Shown: positions 42,329 to 51,073, counted from the stretch's first letter. The stretch: 64,000 nucleotides of DNA from Paenibacillus xylanexedens (GCF_017874615.1 NZ_JAGIKV010000002.1:310001-374000); one strand, 5' to 3'. The notes: generated by a model not told the origin, from the sequence alone. Made by a program: numbers and translations.

Positions 42329-43342
42329 TTAATAGACAAATCTGCGCTGTGCCCAATAGCTGAATACAAAGATGGACACCTCAGTCAACAGCTTGGCTGC
42401 GAGCAGCGGAATAATCAGTTTTTCATTATAAAAATACAGTAAACCGTAGTTTAATAACAACACCAGCAGGACAAGTGAGAAATATTTGGGCAAAGACTGT
42501 CGCACCTTCGAGGTTCTTCCAGCGGAGAATACATACTTCCGATTAATCGTATAGTTGAAGATGGAGCTGCACAGTCTTGCTGCGAAAACCGACAGAAACA
42601 GATTATGCGTGAAATACTGGATGACGAATAGTAGTCCAAAATCAATCAGAGCGGACAGCACCGACGATGTGCTAAACATCAGGATTGGCATATAGATCCG
42701 GAACGAATCAACCAGCGGGCGGAAATGGGAGGACTCATTGTGATCCAGATACACCGTATCAATAAACTCCTCCGTAATCTCATACCCTTCCTTGTGTGCC
42801 GTTAACAACATGTTCATCTCGTATTCAAACCGATCCCCGGGAATCTGGTTCAGCCAATCCAGCATGGAGTAAGGAAAACCGCGTAGCCCCGTCTGCGTGT
42901 CATATACTTTGGTACCTGTCGTGAGGGAAAAGACTGCCCGTGTGACTGTGTTGCCAAAACGGCTACGTACTGGAATTTTCCCACTGAAGCAACGGCTGCC
43001 GAGTACAATTCCCGGTGACGTTTGTGCGAGCAGTACTTCGAAGATACGCTTAATATCATGTGGCAGATGCTGTCCGTCACTATCTGCGCACACCACACCG
43101 CCTTGTGGTCCGTACTCTCTAATATACTGAAAGCCCGTCTTCAACGCCCTGCCCTTACCCAGATTGACGGGATGTGTCAGGACCGTACAGCCATAGGCTT
43201 CTGCCGTTTCAAAAATCCCACGGTAACCGGGTCCACTGCCATCATCTACAATCACAATGGGTCCAAGATTAAATGTCTGTAACTGCAGAACAAGATTAAT
43301 TAAACGCACATCGGGTTCATATGATGGAATTAATATCGTCAT
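42329..43342 (-). CDS. fusion of GT2 glycosyltransferase and GtrA-type membrane domain
   Basis: 337 aa. GT2 domain about 1-200: ILIPSYEPDVRLINLVLQL, VIVDDGSGPG, NLGKGRALKTGF, and the DSDGQHLP metal-binding DxD; R-GFPYSML motif. The GtrA domain about 218-335 has four hydrophobic helices. Such fusions add a sugar to polyprenyl phosphate (GT2) and help flip it (GtrA). It overlaps the upstream phosphodiester glycosidase by four bases, so the pair probably works on an extracellular polymer. Confidence 0.87.
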   Translation of the reverse strand: MTILIPSYEPDVRLINLVLQLQTFNLGPIVIVDDGSGPGYRGIFETAEAYGCTVLTHPVNLGKGRALKTGFQYIREYGPQGGVVCADSDGQHLPHDIKRIFEVLLAQTSPGIVLGSRCFSGKIPVRSRFGNTVTRAVFSLTTGTKVYDTQTGLRGFPYSMLDWLNQIPGDRFEYEMNMLLTAHKEGYEITEEFIDTVYLDHNESSHFRPLVDSFRIYMPILMFSTSSVLSALIDFGLLFVIQYFTHNLFLSVFAARLCSSIFNYTINRKYVFSAGRTSKVRQSLPKYFSLVLLVLLLNYGLLYFYNEKLIIPLLAAKLLTEVSIFVFSYWAQRRFVY

Positions 43343-44352
43343 AATCCTTGTCCCTCCGTCAGATATAGAATGTCACTTACGCCACGTTCCTGGTTACGCC
43401 CCAGCGGATTATTGACGACTCTGCCCATAAAATACATCGTGGATGAACCGCCGCCGTCCAGATTGTAAGCCACGGTTGCTCCGAGACCTTTCATGACATC
43501 GGCCAGTTCTGCCAAGGTCATGCCACGGCTGTCGTCCTGCCGTCCGTCCACCACCACGAAGACGTAATGATTGGGAGCAATCATGCCGATCGCAGTTCTT
43601 GGATTCGCATCCTGGATGGAGCGGTTACCGAAGTTGTTATCGATTTTCACACTGCTAAAATCACTGACAATCTCGCCATCCTGAATTAGAATAGGTCCAA
43701 AGGATAACGTATTGGTTGCCCCTTCGGCCAGCAGTTCCGAGGAAGATATCTCGTTCTCGTTATATGTTTTCATCGTTCCGTCATTGAACAGGGCAAGTGC
43801 ATCCCGCGTGGGGCTGTCCCGATACAATGTTCCATTTCGAATAATGACACCATCATCGCGGAATCCGTAATAATCACCGTTAATGGCAAAAATCGCATTA
43901 TTGGCAGCGGCAATCTCTGACGTATTTTCGGTAATGTTCGTTCCAAAGCTGTTGTCCGCCAGCGCGGTTCGCAGGCTGCTTGCATCTGTTAGCTGAACAT
44001 CAGCGACATAATACGTAATCTGATCCGAGCCAGATCCTGTCTGTACCTTTTCAATATTGACCTTCATATCATCACTCGAATAATTCCAATCATCTGACGT
44101 TGCATTCACTTCAGTCGTAGTGGTCGTAGTACTGCTGGAATCATTGGTGTTGCCCGTTGCTACCGTTGCCGTGTTCTCATCCGCCACAACCACCTGCACA
44201 TGCCGGATCAGGTAACGGTCAGCCAAACTGTACAGGATTCCACCTACTGCAAGCACGATGACAAGTGTGATGATGAGCCATCTGCGCTTTGCTGGGGAGA
44301 TCGGTCGTTTATATGGGTCTTTCCGGGTTGGTTTTTCATCAATCTTCATCAT
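43339..44352 (-). CDS. membrane-anchored phosphodiester glycosidase
   Basis: 337 aa. One membrane helix (about 26-46) near the N terminus, a Thr/Ser/Asn-rich linker (about 60-90) and then a NAGPA (phosphodiester glycosidase) domain: YYVADVQLTDASSLRTAL, AIFAINGDYYGFRDDGVIIRNGTL, RTAIGMIAPNHYVFVVVDGR, and NLDGGGSSTMYF. NAGPA-type enzymes remove GlcNAc from phosphodiester links in exopolymers. The catalytic domain is likely outside. Start ATG at 44352 after GAGGTGAG. Upstream is repeat copy 3. Confidence 0.86.
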   Translation of the reverse strand: MMKIDEKPTRKDPYKRPISPAKRRWLIITLVIVLAVGGILYSLADRYLIRHVQVVVADENTATVATGNTNDSSSTTTTTTEVNATSDDWNYSSDDMKVNIEKVQTGSGSDQITYYVADVQLTDASSLRTALADNSFGTNITENTSEIAAANNAIFAINGDYYGFRDDGVIIRNGTLYRDSPTRDALALFNDGTMKTYNENEISSSELLAEGATNTLSFGPILIQDGEIVSDFSSVKIDNNFGNRSIQDANPRTAIGMIAPNHYVFVVVDGRQDDSRGMTLAELADVMKGLGATVAYNLDGGGSSTMYFMGRVVNNPLGRNQERGVSDILYLTEGQGL

Positions 44353-44427
44353 GTGAAGCTCACCTCTTCATCTAAGTTCTTAAGGCCATATTAGGCCGGG
44401 TAGCTTAAATGAATCTGAAACCATATC

Positions 44428-44646
44428 AATTGAACTAAAGAATATCCACACTGACACTACGATGACAGAACAACCTTCCAATCGCTGTTACCCCCAGATT
44501 TTTTTGATTCCCTTTTCTATAGGGGAAAATCCGGGGATAAAGGCGAAGCGTATGCTTCCGATGCAGCTTTCTTCCAGAAAGCTTTTAGCTTCGCTTTTTC
44601 AGGTTTTTTCTGTCCTCTCCTTTATTGTGTAAATGAATAGTTCAAT
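44428..44646. repeat. dispersed hairpin repeat, family A copy 3, with an insert
   Basis: About 219 bp, same orientation as copies 1 and 2. Ends ATTGAACTA and TAGTTCAAT form an inverted repeat, extended by partial matches to the other copies. Core stem TTACCCCC-A-GATTT/AAATC-C-GGGGATAA. It contains about 40 extra bases (about 44550-44590) absent from the others, centred on AGCTTTC-TTCCA-GAAAGCT. It sits 76 bases upstream of the glycosidase ATG and fills the gap to the radical SAM gene. Confidence 0.87.
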
Positions 44647-44778
44647 CAAAAAAGGCCATCCGTTTCCCCAGTGAGGAAATCAGATCACCTTGATTTCAAT
44701 GTATATAACCCTAAATGTCGCTGTTATCGTGTAACATGTTTTGTTCAGCTTACGGCTCTTCTTCAACAGGTCTTCCTG

Positions 44779-45735
44779 TTATGCATCTGCAAAAAGAGCA
44801 TCGTATGCGGGACAAGGCCGCTTTTTCAAAAATTCCGTTAATGCCAGGGGCTGCTGAGCGTAGATATCCTTCAACGACGTTCCATTATAGATGTTACCAA
44901 TCACGACAGGGTGGCATAACTCACAGATAAGAATATCCCCGTTGCCGTGCAAGTGCAGCTGTTTCGTGCCATCCACACAATTCGAGAAATACACACCGGG
45001 TTGTTCACGCAAATTCAACTGTTCAGCGAACCGATCCATACAGGTAAAATAGAGCGTTGTATCTGGCTTCTTATGTTCTATCAGCTCCGTTACAGATCGA
45101 ATGAGAGACTCTATGGATACAATCTGGCTCCAGTCCGTATGTGGCATCTTAATGCTGTTCTGGATCTCATGGATGCGAACACCAAGATCATACACCTTAT
45201 CGCTAATCGCCTGCATGTTCGCTTGGTTACCCTCAAACAGTAACGTTTCCAATACCGTCTCCAGACCAGCTTCCGTACACAAACGGATATTCTGCTCCAG
45301 TCTCTCATACATGCGAGGATGCACACGGTAGTACGCGGCATACGACTCCGCATCCGTATAATTGAACGAGATATGAATGTTAGACAAGCCTGCCTCTCGT
45401 AACGCGATGATCCTTTCTTCGGTCAGCAGACTTGCATTACTGTTCAATTGTGTATCAATGCCATGTGCTGCACAGTACGTCACAATCTCCAGACAATCCT
45501 GGTATTTCAGAGTAACTTCACCCCCGGATAATCGCACTCGCTTGAGACGAGGAAGTTCACTAATAATACGGATGACTTCCTGACTATTGATGCACGCTCC
45601 ATCATCCCGATTGTAGGCGCAGCAATAGTCGCATTTATAATTGCAGTTCGATGTCACTCCCACCTCAAGCCCTTCCAGCTCATATACGCCGGATGTTTCC
45701 AGTTCGAGTGATTTATATTTGTTTCTGGCTATCAA
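44779..45735 (-). CDS. radical SAM enzyme of unknown substrate
   Basis: 318 aa. The CxxxCxxC motif is in TSNCNYKCDYCCAYN (Cys31, Cys35, Cys38), followed by SGGEVTL and a partial TIM barrel. The C-terminal third has a further Cys set (FTCMDR, FSNCVDG, ICELCHP, KKRPCPAY), pointing to an auxiliary iron-sulfur cluster as in SPASM-type proteins. No precursor peptide gene was found. Start is taken as TTG 45735, nine bases after AGGAGG; the ATG at 45765 precedes the ribosome site. Confidence 0.82.
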   Translation of the reverse strand: MIARNKYKSLELETSGVYELEGLEVGVTSNCNYKCDYCCAYNRDDGACINSQEVIRIISELPRLKRVRLSGGEVTLKYQDCLEIVTYCAAHGIDTQLNSNASLLTEERIIALREAGLSNIHISFNYTDAESYAAYYRVHPRMYERLEQNIRLCTEAGLETVLETLLFEGNQANMQAISDKVYDLGVRIHEIQNSIKMPHTDWSQIVSIESLIRSVTELIEHKKPDTTLYFTCMDRFAEQLNLREQPGVYFSNCVDGTKQLHLHGNGDILICELCHPVVIGNIYNGTSLKDIYAQQPLALTEFLKKRPCPAYDALFADA

Positions 45736-45847
45736 TTCGTTGTACCTCCTGGTTCCTTCATTCAATCCACGTTTGGATAACTTGAAGATTATAGCGGAAG
45801 GAACCAGGTTGACGATATGACATTATGTACGTTGCTTGCTGAAAACG

Positions 45848-45885
45848 AAAATAAAACCCATTTCCTCAACGATCAGGAATGGGCC
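45848..45885 (-). terminator. terminator after the 46-kb GNAT gene
   Basis: Minus-strand CCCATTCCT/AGGAAATGGG hairpin followed by TTTTATTTT. It comes after the frameshifted tail of the GNAT gene at 46011. Confidence 0.75.
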
Positions 45886-45909
45886 AAAGCTAAGCATATG
45901 ATTATTGGA

Positions 45910-46685
45910 TTAGACAATATAAAATACGATACCTTGACCTTTTGATGCAGCAATATGGTAGAACTTCTGAATCTCAGTCAGATGTGATATAAGGTAATCC
46001 CAGAATCCCTCTATTGTATGTCATCCATGTTGAATTCAGGATTATAGGCAAACTCATGGCTCGCCAGCATGATGAATGACACACGCCCCTTTTGATCAAA
46101 AATATGTTCTTTACTTAACACGAGTAAGAAGTCTTCTTTTACGATAGCATACATCTTCAGATCCTGAAGCTCATTTTTTGCCTTCATGTATTTCCTCAGC
46201 ACACCTTCGAATTGCATGCCTGCCTTCTCCATGACCTTAGCGGAACCTGTGTTTTTCACTAAACATCTGGCCTGGATTCGCTCAAGCCCCACTTCGTCAA
46301 ATCCAAATTGGATGATTCGTTTCACTACTTCGGTCATGTAGTCTTGTTTCCAAAATTGATCAGATAATACATATCCCAGCTCAACTCTCCTGTTATCTCT
46401 GTCACACCCTAGATAGTTACAACTACCAATCAGCCTCTTGGTGTGTTTATCTTCAATCCCCCACGGGCCTATTAGATCCGTCTCATAGCGACTCATGACA
46501 AAATTTAAAAAAGCTTTTGTGTCTTCTTTGCTCTGATGCGCGTCCCAGGTGGTGAACTCCGATACAGCAGGTACAACGCAATAACTATACATATCATCCA
46601 GATCATCATAGGTAAGAGGCCGGAGTAAAGTTCTTTCGGTTTCCAACACCGGAAATGGTTCGAAGAAGCTTTCAATCGTTCTCAT
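45910..46685 (-). pseudogene. RimJ/RimL-type GNAT with a C-terminal extension cut by a frameshift
   Basis: The GNAT part from ATG 46685 is complete: VLETERTLLRPLTYDDLDDMY, RRVELGYVLSDQFWKQDYMTEVVKRIIQFGFDEVGLERIQARCLVKNTGSAKVMEKAGM. A further tail (FLLVLSKEHIFDQKGRVSFIMLASHEFAYNPEFNMDDIQ) stops at TAG (46011-46013). Adding one A to the AA run (plus TT 46014-46015) extends it to IEGFWDYLISHLTEIQKFYHIAASKGQGIVFYIV, ending at 45910. The acetyltransferase core may still be active; the extension is unlike normal RimJ/L tails. Confidence 0.72.
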
Positions 46686-46766
46686 AGACTCACCCTCCCT
46701 GAAATTGTTAGGAAAAAGAAACACACAGCAGTTCGGTCCGTGTTGCCTAACTCACCTGTTGTAAAA

Positions 46767-47423
46767 TCAAGGCCACAATCTGAGTGTCTTCCACTGCCCA
46801 TCTTGCTTTACATATTGGACTCGTACATGCTTGCGCTCCGAATCTCCCTGCCAAAACTCCACCTCTTGTGCATTCACGGCATATAAACGCCAATGAGGTG
46901 TAACAACACTGGGGTCACGTCTTATCTTTTCCTTCTGAGCTTCAATGGAACTATCCAACACTCCCTCGCTATCCAAAACCTCACTCTGATGCCCTGTCAT
47001 GGCAACTGCTCTTGCTCCAGCTGAACGTTTGCGGAAATCATCAGCGCCCGCTTCATCTCCCCGATCCTCGGCAATTCCCCTTATCCGAATCTGTCTTCCA
47101 AGTGAAGGCCAGTAGAATGTCAAAGCGACATGAGGATTCTCCTTCAACTGCTGCCCCTTTCGACTCTCCGAACTGGAGGCAAAATAAAACGTTTCGTCGA
47201 TTACGTTTTTCAAAATCAATACTCTCGCATCAGGATAACCGTCGTGATCCACGGTGGAGATCGTCATGGCATGAGGTTCTTTCACTTCGTTCTCAACCGC
47301 CAATCTCAACCACTCCAAAAATAGCTTCCCCGGCTGCTCCGGCAACTGCTCCATATCCCACGTTGGAAATGGTCCGGATAAAGACTTCAAACGTTGCAGC
47401 AGTTCAATTGGTTGATCACTCAT
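46767..47423 (-). CDS. pdxH: pyridoxamine/pyridoxine 5'-phosphate oxidase family protein
   Basis: 218 aa, the family's normal length. FMN/PNP-binding motifs KPHAMTIST-like PHAMTISTVDHDGYPDARVLILKNV, TFYFASSSESRKGQQL, FYWPSLGRQIRIRG and the C-terminal YAVNAQEVEFWQGDSERKHVRVQY...WKTLRLWP fit PdxH. It oxidises PNP/PMP to PLP with FMN in the cytoplasm. Bacillota make PLP mainly via PdxS/PdxT, so this is probably a salvage or paralogous enzyme. Start ATG at 47423. Confidence 0.85.
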   Translation of the reverse strand: MSDQPIELLQRLKSLSGPFPTWDMEQLPEQPGKLFLEWLRLAVENEVKEPHAMTISTVDHDGYPDARVLILKNVIDETFYFASSSESRKGQQLKENPHVALTFYWPSLGRQIRIRGIAEDRGDEAGADDFRKRSAGARAVAMTGHQSEVLDSEGVLDSSIEAQKEKIRRDPSVVTPHWRLYAVNAQEVEFWQGDSERKHVRVQYVKQDGQWKTLRLWP

Positions 47424-47527
47424 ATCATCGCCTCCGTCTTCTATTTTATACCATTGTAATACATTGGAACCTATGAGTCTGTACTTCCTGATTAAGTCGA
47501 CTTATCAGATCTTGATCTAGTAAACAA

Positions 47528-48142
47528 CTAATCTAGATGACTTAACACATTTGCGCTGCTAAGTTTCCAACCATGCCTTCCCTTTTCAATTGTATGTACA
47601 CTGGTGTTGTCCATGGGATAAAAGCTGGACTTATTGCTCCATTCCCTCTTCTCAAGCAGATAATACAGGATGTTAATCACTCCGCCGTGAGTAATTAACA
47701 GAACATTGGACTTGACTGTTTGTTCCTCTATATCTCTAAGAAGACTCTCGAAAGATGTGCTTATCCGGTTATAAAAATCCCTTGGACTTTCTCCTCCCGG
47801 AAATGGGGAATCCATCTCAAGGGTGTTGAAATAAACTCCTGGGTAATGTTCTTCAGCATCCTTATGGAGCATACCTGCCAAATCTCCGTTATTCATCTCC
47901 CGCCAATCTTTCATTAAGCTAGCCTGCATATTTAATTTCTTCTCAATTTCCCGTGTTGTCTGTACTGCACGAGGAAGATCACTGCTAATGATCGTATGTA
48001 TGTTGTACTCCTCAGCGTGATGATGCAAATGCTCTCCCAGTCTCTTGGATTGATTGATCCCCTGTTCCGTAAGTCCACGCTCACTCCATCCGCCTCGATA
48101 TCCTTCCTCGTCCATCCCATGCCTTACCAGATAAATTTTCAA
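47528..48142 (-). CDS. histidine phosphatase-family protein (PGM-like)
   Basis: 204 aa. Phosphohistidine motif YLVRHGMDEEG with His8, then GLTEQGINQSKRLGEHL, SDLPRAVQTTREI, and second catalytic His in LLITHGGVIN. This is the phosphoglycerate mutase branch with typical alpha-ribazole-phosphatase-like spacing. It might dephosphorylate a small metabolite; the substrate cannot be told. Start ATG at 48142 after AGGAGAGATC. Confidence 0.86.
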   Translation of the reverse strand: MKIYLVRHGMDEEGYRGGWSERGLTEQGINQSKRLGEHLHHHAEEYNIHTIISSDLPRAVQTTREIEKKLNMQASLMKDWREMNNGDLAGMLHKDAEEHYPGVYFNTLEMDSPFPGGESPRDFYNRISTSFESLLRDIEEQTVKSNVLLITHGGVINILYYLLEKREWSNKSSFYPMDNTSVHTIEKGRHGWKLSSANVLSHLD

Positions 48143-48208
48143 GATCTCTCCTCCTTTTCACATTGAACAGGTTAACTTTACATCTATAACTACTTTCGTA
48201 TGTATCAA

Positions 48209-48247
48209 ATAAACCCGACCTCAGATAGCTTCTATCCAAGATCGGGC
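48209..48247 (-). terminator. terminator after the DUF2569 gene
   Basis: Minus-strand CCCGA-CTTGGATAG/CTATC-GAGG-TCGGG, an imperfect but long stem, followed by TTTATTTG. It lies between the stop at 48264 and the next gene's start. Confidence 0.7.
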
Positions 48248-48263
48248 ATTTCCTGCTTACCAT

Positions 48264-48770
48264 TCATCTCACAAATGTGTTATGAACTCGCTCGGATTTG
48301 ATAAAATAAGGAATCCAGATGGCGCAAGTGATTACAGATTTCACAATCTCCTGTATTCCACTTCCATCTTCCAATTCCCGCATCATGGGGATCTGAAGCA
48401 CGAGTATATAATCAACCGTATATAGCACCAAACTCACACTGTAATAGACGATCATTAACCGGGGTAAAATTGCTTTTTTTCTATAAAAAGTTACAACTAT
48501 ATATATGGTGAACAATAAAAAGACCACATTATATATAGCTTCAAAAATAATTAATGGTCCCCATAGAACATGATAGTATTCGGAGTCCTTGGAAACAAAT
48601 ACGTCCCACATCTCGGATGTTAATGCTGGTAACGTGTTTTGCATCAACTGTACTGCGAGCAGGATAATCGTAAGAAATAATCCAATCTGAATGAGAATCA
48701 GCCAACCACCCAATCCCGACACGCCTAGTGAACGGTAGTCTGTTTTTTGCTCTTGAATATGTGGTTCCAC
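48264..48770 (-). CDS. DUF2569 membrane protein
   Basis: 168 aa. GVSGLGGWLILIQIGLFLTI at the N terminus is the DUF2569 signature (GGWL). Four hydrophobic helices are visible (about 18-40, 65-90, 99-120, 135-160). Family members are uncharacterised membrane proteins of about 150 residues in many Bacillota. Start ATG at 48770 (48780 region) and it is probably monocistronic. Confidence 0.8.
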   Translation of the reverse strand: MEPHIQEQKTDYRSLGVSGLGGWLILIQIGLFLTIILLAVQLMQNTLPALTSEMWDVFVSKDSEYYHVLWGPLIIFEAIYNVVFLLFTIYIVVTFYRKKAILPRLMIVYYSVSLVLYTVDYILVLQIPMMRELEDGSGIQEIVKSVITCAIWIPYFIKSERVHNTFVR

Positions 48771-49128
48771 CTCGTAACACTTCCTTATGCAGTTTTGTTT
48801 TTCTGAGATGAGTCTTCCTCGTAATATTGCAAATTGAATCTACGGGTGCTTCTTTCTCCTTACTTCACGTGCGTTGTATGTATTCTCACACTCTCCTTAT
48901 AGTTACCTCTCCGTCCTCCTCTTGTTAGAATTTTACACAACCTCCTTATTGTACTACGCGTGTCAAGGACGAAGCATCCCTTTCAAAACATCATACTTAT
49001 ATGCTGTAAAGGCCAAAGTAGACCTTCGCTATACTTCCGCCATGTTCAGCAAAGTACGCGTATATCATAATGCTCTTATACAGATGCAGATGGTGACTCT
49101 GCTTTCGACTACAAAGGAGGATATGGAT
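48771..49128. other. intergenic region between divergent genes
   Basis: About 358 bases separate the DUF2569 gene (minus) from the 314-aa gene (plus). A TATACT at 49030-49035 could be the -10 box for the plus gene, but no good -35 hexamer is seen. An open frame reaches back to 48874 without a ribosome site. No repeat, RNA gene or riboswitch was seen here. Confidence 0.5.
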
Positions 49129-50073
49129 ATGCCCAATCCCAGAGTAAAACTTTTGCCATTTGCCGACATTTCAAACTATGTCGAGGGCTTCGATATCGTT
49201 TCCACCCAGTGGGGCGGTGATGGCCTTGTCTATGTGCTGCTGATGAATCAGATCCCCGAAAGAAAACGAGGTATGTTCGTTCAGAGTAAAATGAAGCAAA
49301 GCTATACATACAAAGTGCTCATTGTGACAGATCAAACTATCGAGGAAGTTGTCATTTGGGGACAGACGTTCAATTATCATTACGTACAACCATTGCATGA
49401 TCATCTACTGCTCGTCGGAGCACGGTGTGCGAATTATGGGAATGAACAGTATGATCTGAACGCCAAAGTATGTGATCTGGAAGGAAATACAATTCGCGAG
49501 TTTCTGTTGGGAGACGGTATTCAGAGTGCACAGGTTACAGAGAAGGGAACGATCTGGACCAGCTACTTCGATGAAGGGGTATTTGGTAACTGCGGATGGA
49601 GCGATCCGATTGGATCAAGCGGTCTGCTGGCCTGGGATGAGCATGGCAACAAACTGTATGAAAATCGTGAAGCTGACATTGCGGATTGTTACGCACTCAA
49701 TGTGGTGAATGAGAAGCAGGTCTGGTTCTACTTCTATACCGATTTTGAACTCGGTTGTATCTCAGGTGGCACCAGTGAACCCAACGTTACATTGATGAAT
49801 CCAAACATCTCCGGTTCCTCCGGCTTCAGTACGGATGGTTATCATTTCTTGTTCGATGCCGGGTACGGTAAACATGGTACATTTATCCTTAAGAAAATGG
49901 AGAAGCCCGGAAGATTGAGCAAGGGGCAGAAGATTGATTTTCTAAATAAAGATGGTCAGCCCTTCAAGCAGGCACGGCAGGATTTTCGCCAACATCGTCT
50001 GCTACTTAGTGAAGGTAACTTGTTGTATCGGGTAACGATGGAGGAGATTACTTCCGCTTCTGGTTTGGATTAA
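49129..50073 (+). CDS. hypothetical beta-rich protein, 314 aa
   Basis: Not recognised at family level. Start ATG at 49129, eight bases after AAAGGAGG; a longer open frame to 48874 has no ribosome site. Cytoplasmic; repeating strand-turn units such as GGDGLVYVLLMN, HLLLVGARCANYG, GTIWTSYFDEGVFGNCGWSD, KQVWFYFYTDFELGCISGG, and GYHFLFDAGYGKHGTFILK suggest a beta-propeller. Similar proteins seem to occur widely in Bacillota as unknowns. One of the few plus-strand genes. Confidence 0.72.
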   Translation: MPNPRVKLLPFADISNYVEGFDIVSTQWGGDGLVYVLLMNQIPERKRGMFVQSKMKQSYTYKVLIVTDQTIEEVVIWGQTFNYHYVQPLHDHLLLVGARCANYGNEQYDLNAKVCDLEGNTIREFLLGDGIQSAQVTEKGTIWTSYFDEGVFGNCGWSDPIGSSGLLAWDEHGNKLYENREADIADCYALNVVNEKQVWFYFYTDFELGCISGGTSEPNVTLMNPNISGSSGFSTDGYHFLFDAGYGKHGTFILKKMEKPGRLSKGQKIDFLNKDGQPFKQARQDFRQHRLLLSEGNLLYRVTMEEITSASGLD

Positions 50074-50092
50074 ATGACAGGAGTGAAGAGGG

Positions 50093-50386
50093 TTATTTCT
50101 TAAAAGACAATCCCTCTTCTTCCAATGCCTTTCGAAGTTTAGGCATGGCAGATGGCCCGATTCCATGCAACTTCAGGATCTCTTTTTCCGTGTACTCCGC
50201 AAGTTGTAGTAGTGTTGTAATGCCTTCATTCTCCAAGGCACGTCTGGCGGGAGATGACAGCAAGGCTAGAAATCCCTCTGTCGTTTTACGTTCAGCTTCG
50301 CACGTCGGACAGGTTGGGCAATCACTTTTTTTATAATACGAATGTCCTTGTTCGCATGTTCTGAGTGTTCCTTTATCGTTTGCCAT
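50093..50386 (-). CDS. RNA polymerase alpha C-terminal-like helix-hairpin-helix protein
   Basis: 97 aa. N-terminal zinc-ribbon-like CEQGHSYYKKSDCPTCPTCEAE (Cys positions about 10, 19, 22, 25) is followed by a small HhH region FLALLSSPARRALENEGITTLLQLAEYTEKEILKLHGIGPSAMPKLRKALEEEGLSF, similar to the alpha-CTD fold of RNA polymerase. Such small proteins probably bind DNA or RNA, but there is no known role. Start ATG at 50386, after AGGAGGGG. Confidence 0.8.
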   Translation of the reverse strand: MANDKGTLRTCEQGHSYYKKSDCPTCPTCEAERKTTEGFLALLSSPARRALENEGITTLLQLAEYTEKEILKLHGIGPSAMPKLRKALEEEGLSFKK

Positions 50387-50479
50387 GTGGGTATCCCCTC
50401 CTGAAAGTATTGTTACAATCTGCACTAGCCAATTCTAGTTGTACTAAAATCCGCTTTTTGTACTCTTCTGGAGCAAAGC

Positions 50480-51073
50480 TTACAATCCGTACTCGGCAAA
50501 AACGGCTGCATATTTCTTTTCAAATATCGTCCAGCGCTTTTCGGCTCCGTATTTGGCGTGCAGTTGCTGTAAATAATGCTTGGCTTCTTCCGTATCGCCG
50601 GCTTTTAGCAGGAAGCGGAAGGTTACTTCGCTTAAATGTAGCGCTGTCTTATCCATATAATAATGGACTATATCTCTGGCCCCTGTTAGCGAGTGTAGGA
50701 ATGACATGCCCTCTTCCAAATGTGACACCAGTTCTTTCGATAAAGCGTCTGGATCGATATCAGGCGTTAAGGTATAGTGGGCCGGAGCGGAAGGGGCTAT
50801 TTCTCTGATTCGGCAGGTGAAATGAGATATGAACTCCAATATGTCTCCATTCAATCCAACGGAATGCAACTCCGCAAGTTCGTTGGATTGAACACCACAA
50901 TTAACATAAAACTGGACTTGACTACTGCTGTTATACTTTGCTTTTTGAATATTGAACTTGTATGCGAGGTTTCCATCCGCTTTGTAGAAACTCAGATTTT
51001 TCTTGGAATAGCCGTGTTTGGCAAATAAGGGTTTGACTTCTGTATTGATGATCTTCTTAAAAAGTTCCTGCAT
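50480..51073 (-). CDS. DUF4304 protein
   Basis: 197 aa. MQELFKKIINTEVKPLFAKHGYSKKNLSFYK, YKFNIQKAKYNSSSQVQFYVNCGVQS and the middle strand region match DUF4304, a family of cytoplasmic Bacillota proteins of unknown role, often near immunity-type genes. Its C-terminal helical segment includes FRFLLKAGDTEEAKHYLQQLHAKYG, resembling a TPR-like hairpin. Start ATG at 51073. Confidence 0.78.
   Translation of the reverse strand: MQELFKKIINTEVKPLFAKHGYSKKNLSFYKADGNLAYKFNIQKAKYNSSSQVQFYVNCGVQSNELAELHSVGLNGDILEFISHFTCRIREIAPSAPAHYTLTPDIDPDALSKELVSHLEEGMSFLHSLTGARDIVHYYMDKTALHLSEVTFRFLLKAGDTEEAKHYLQQLHAKYGAEKRWTIFEKKYAAVFAEYGL

Noticed and set aside
45111..45353. Arg-rich 80-codon frame inside the radical SAM gene
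   Set aside because: Alternate-frame shadow; very high Arg/Cys content and no ribosome site.
48874..49128. N-terminal extension of the 314-aa gene
   Set aside because: The frame is open to 48874, but the strong AAAGGAGG site fixes the start at 49129 and the extra residues look random.
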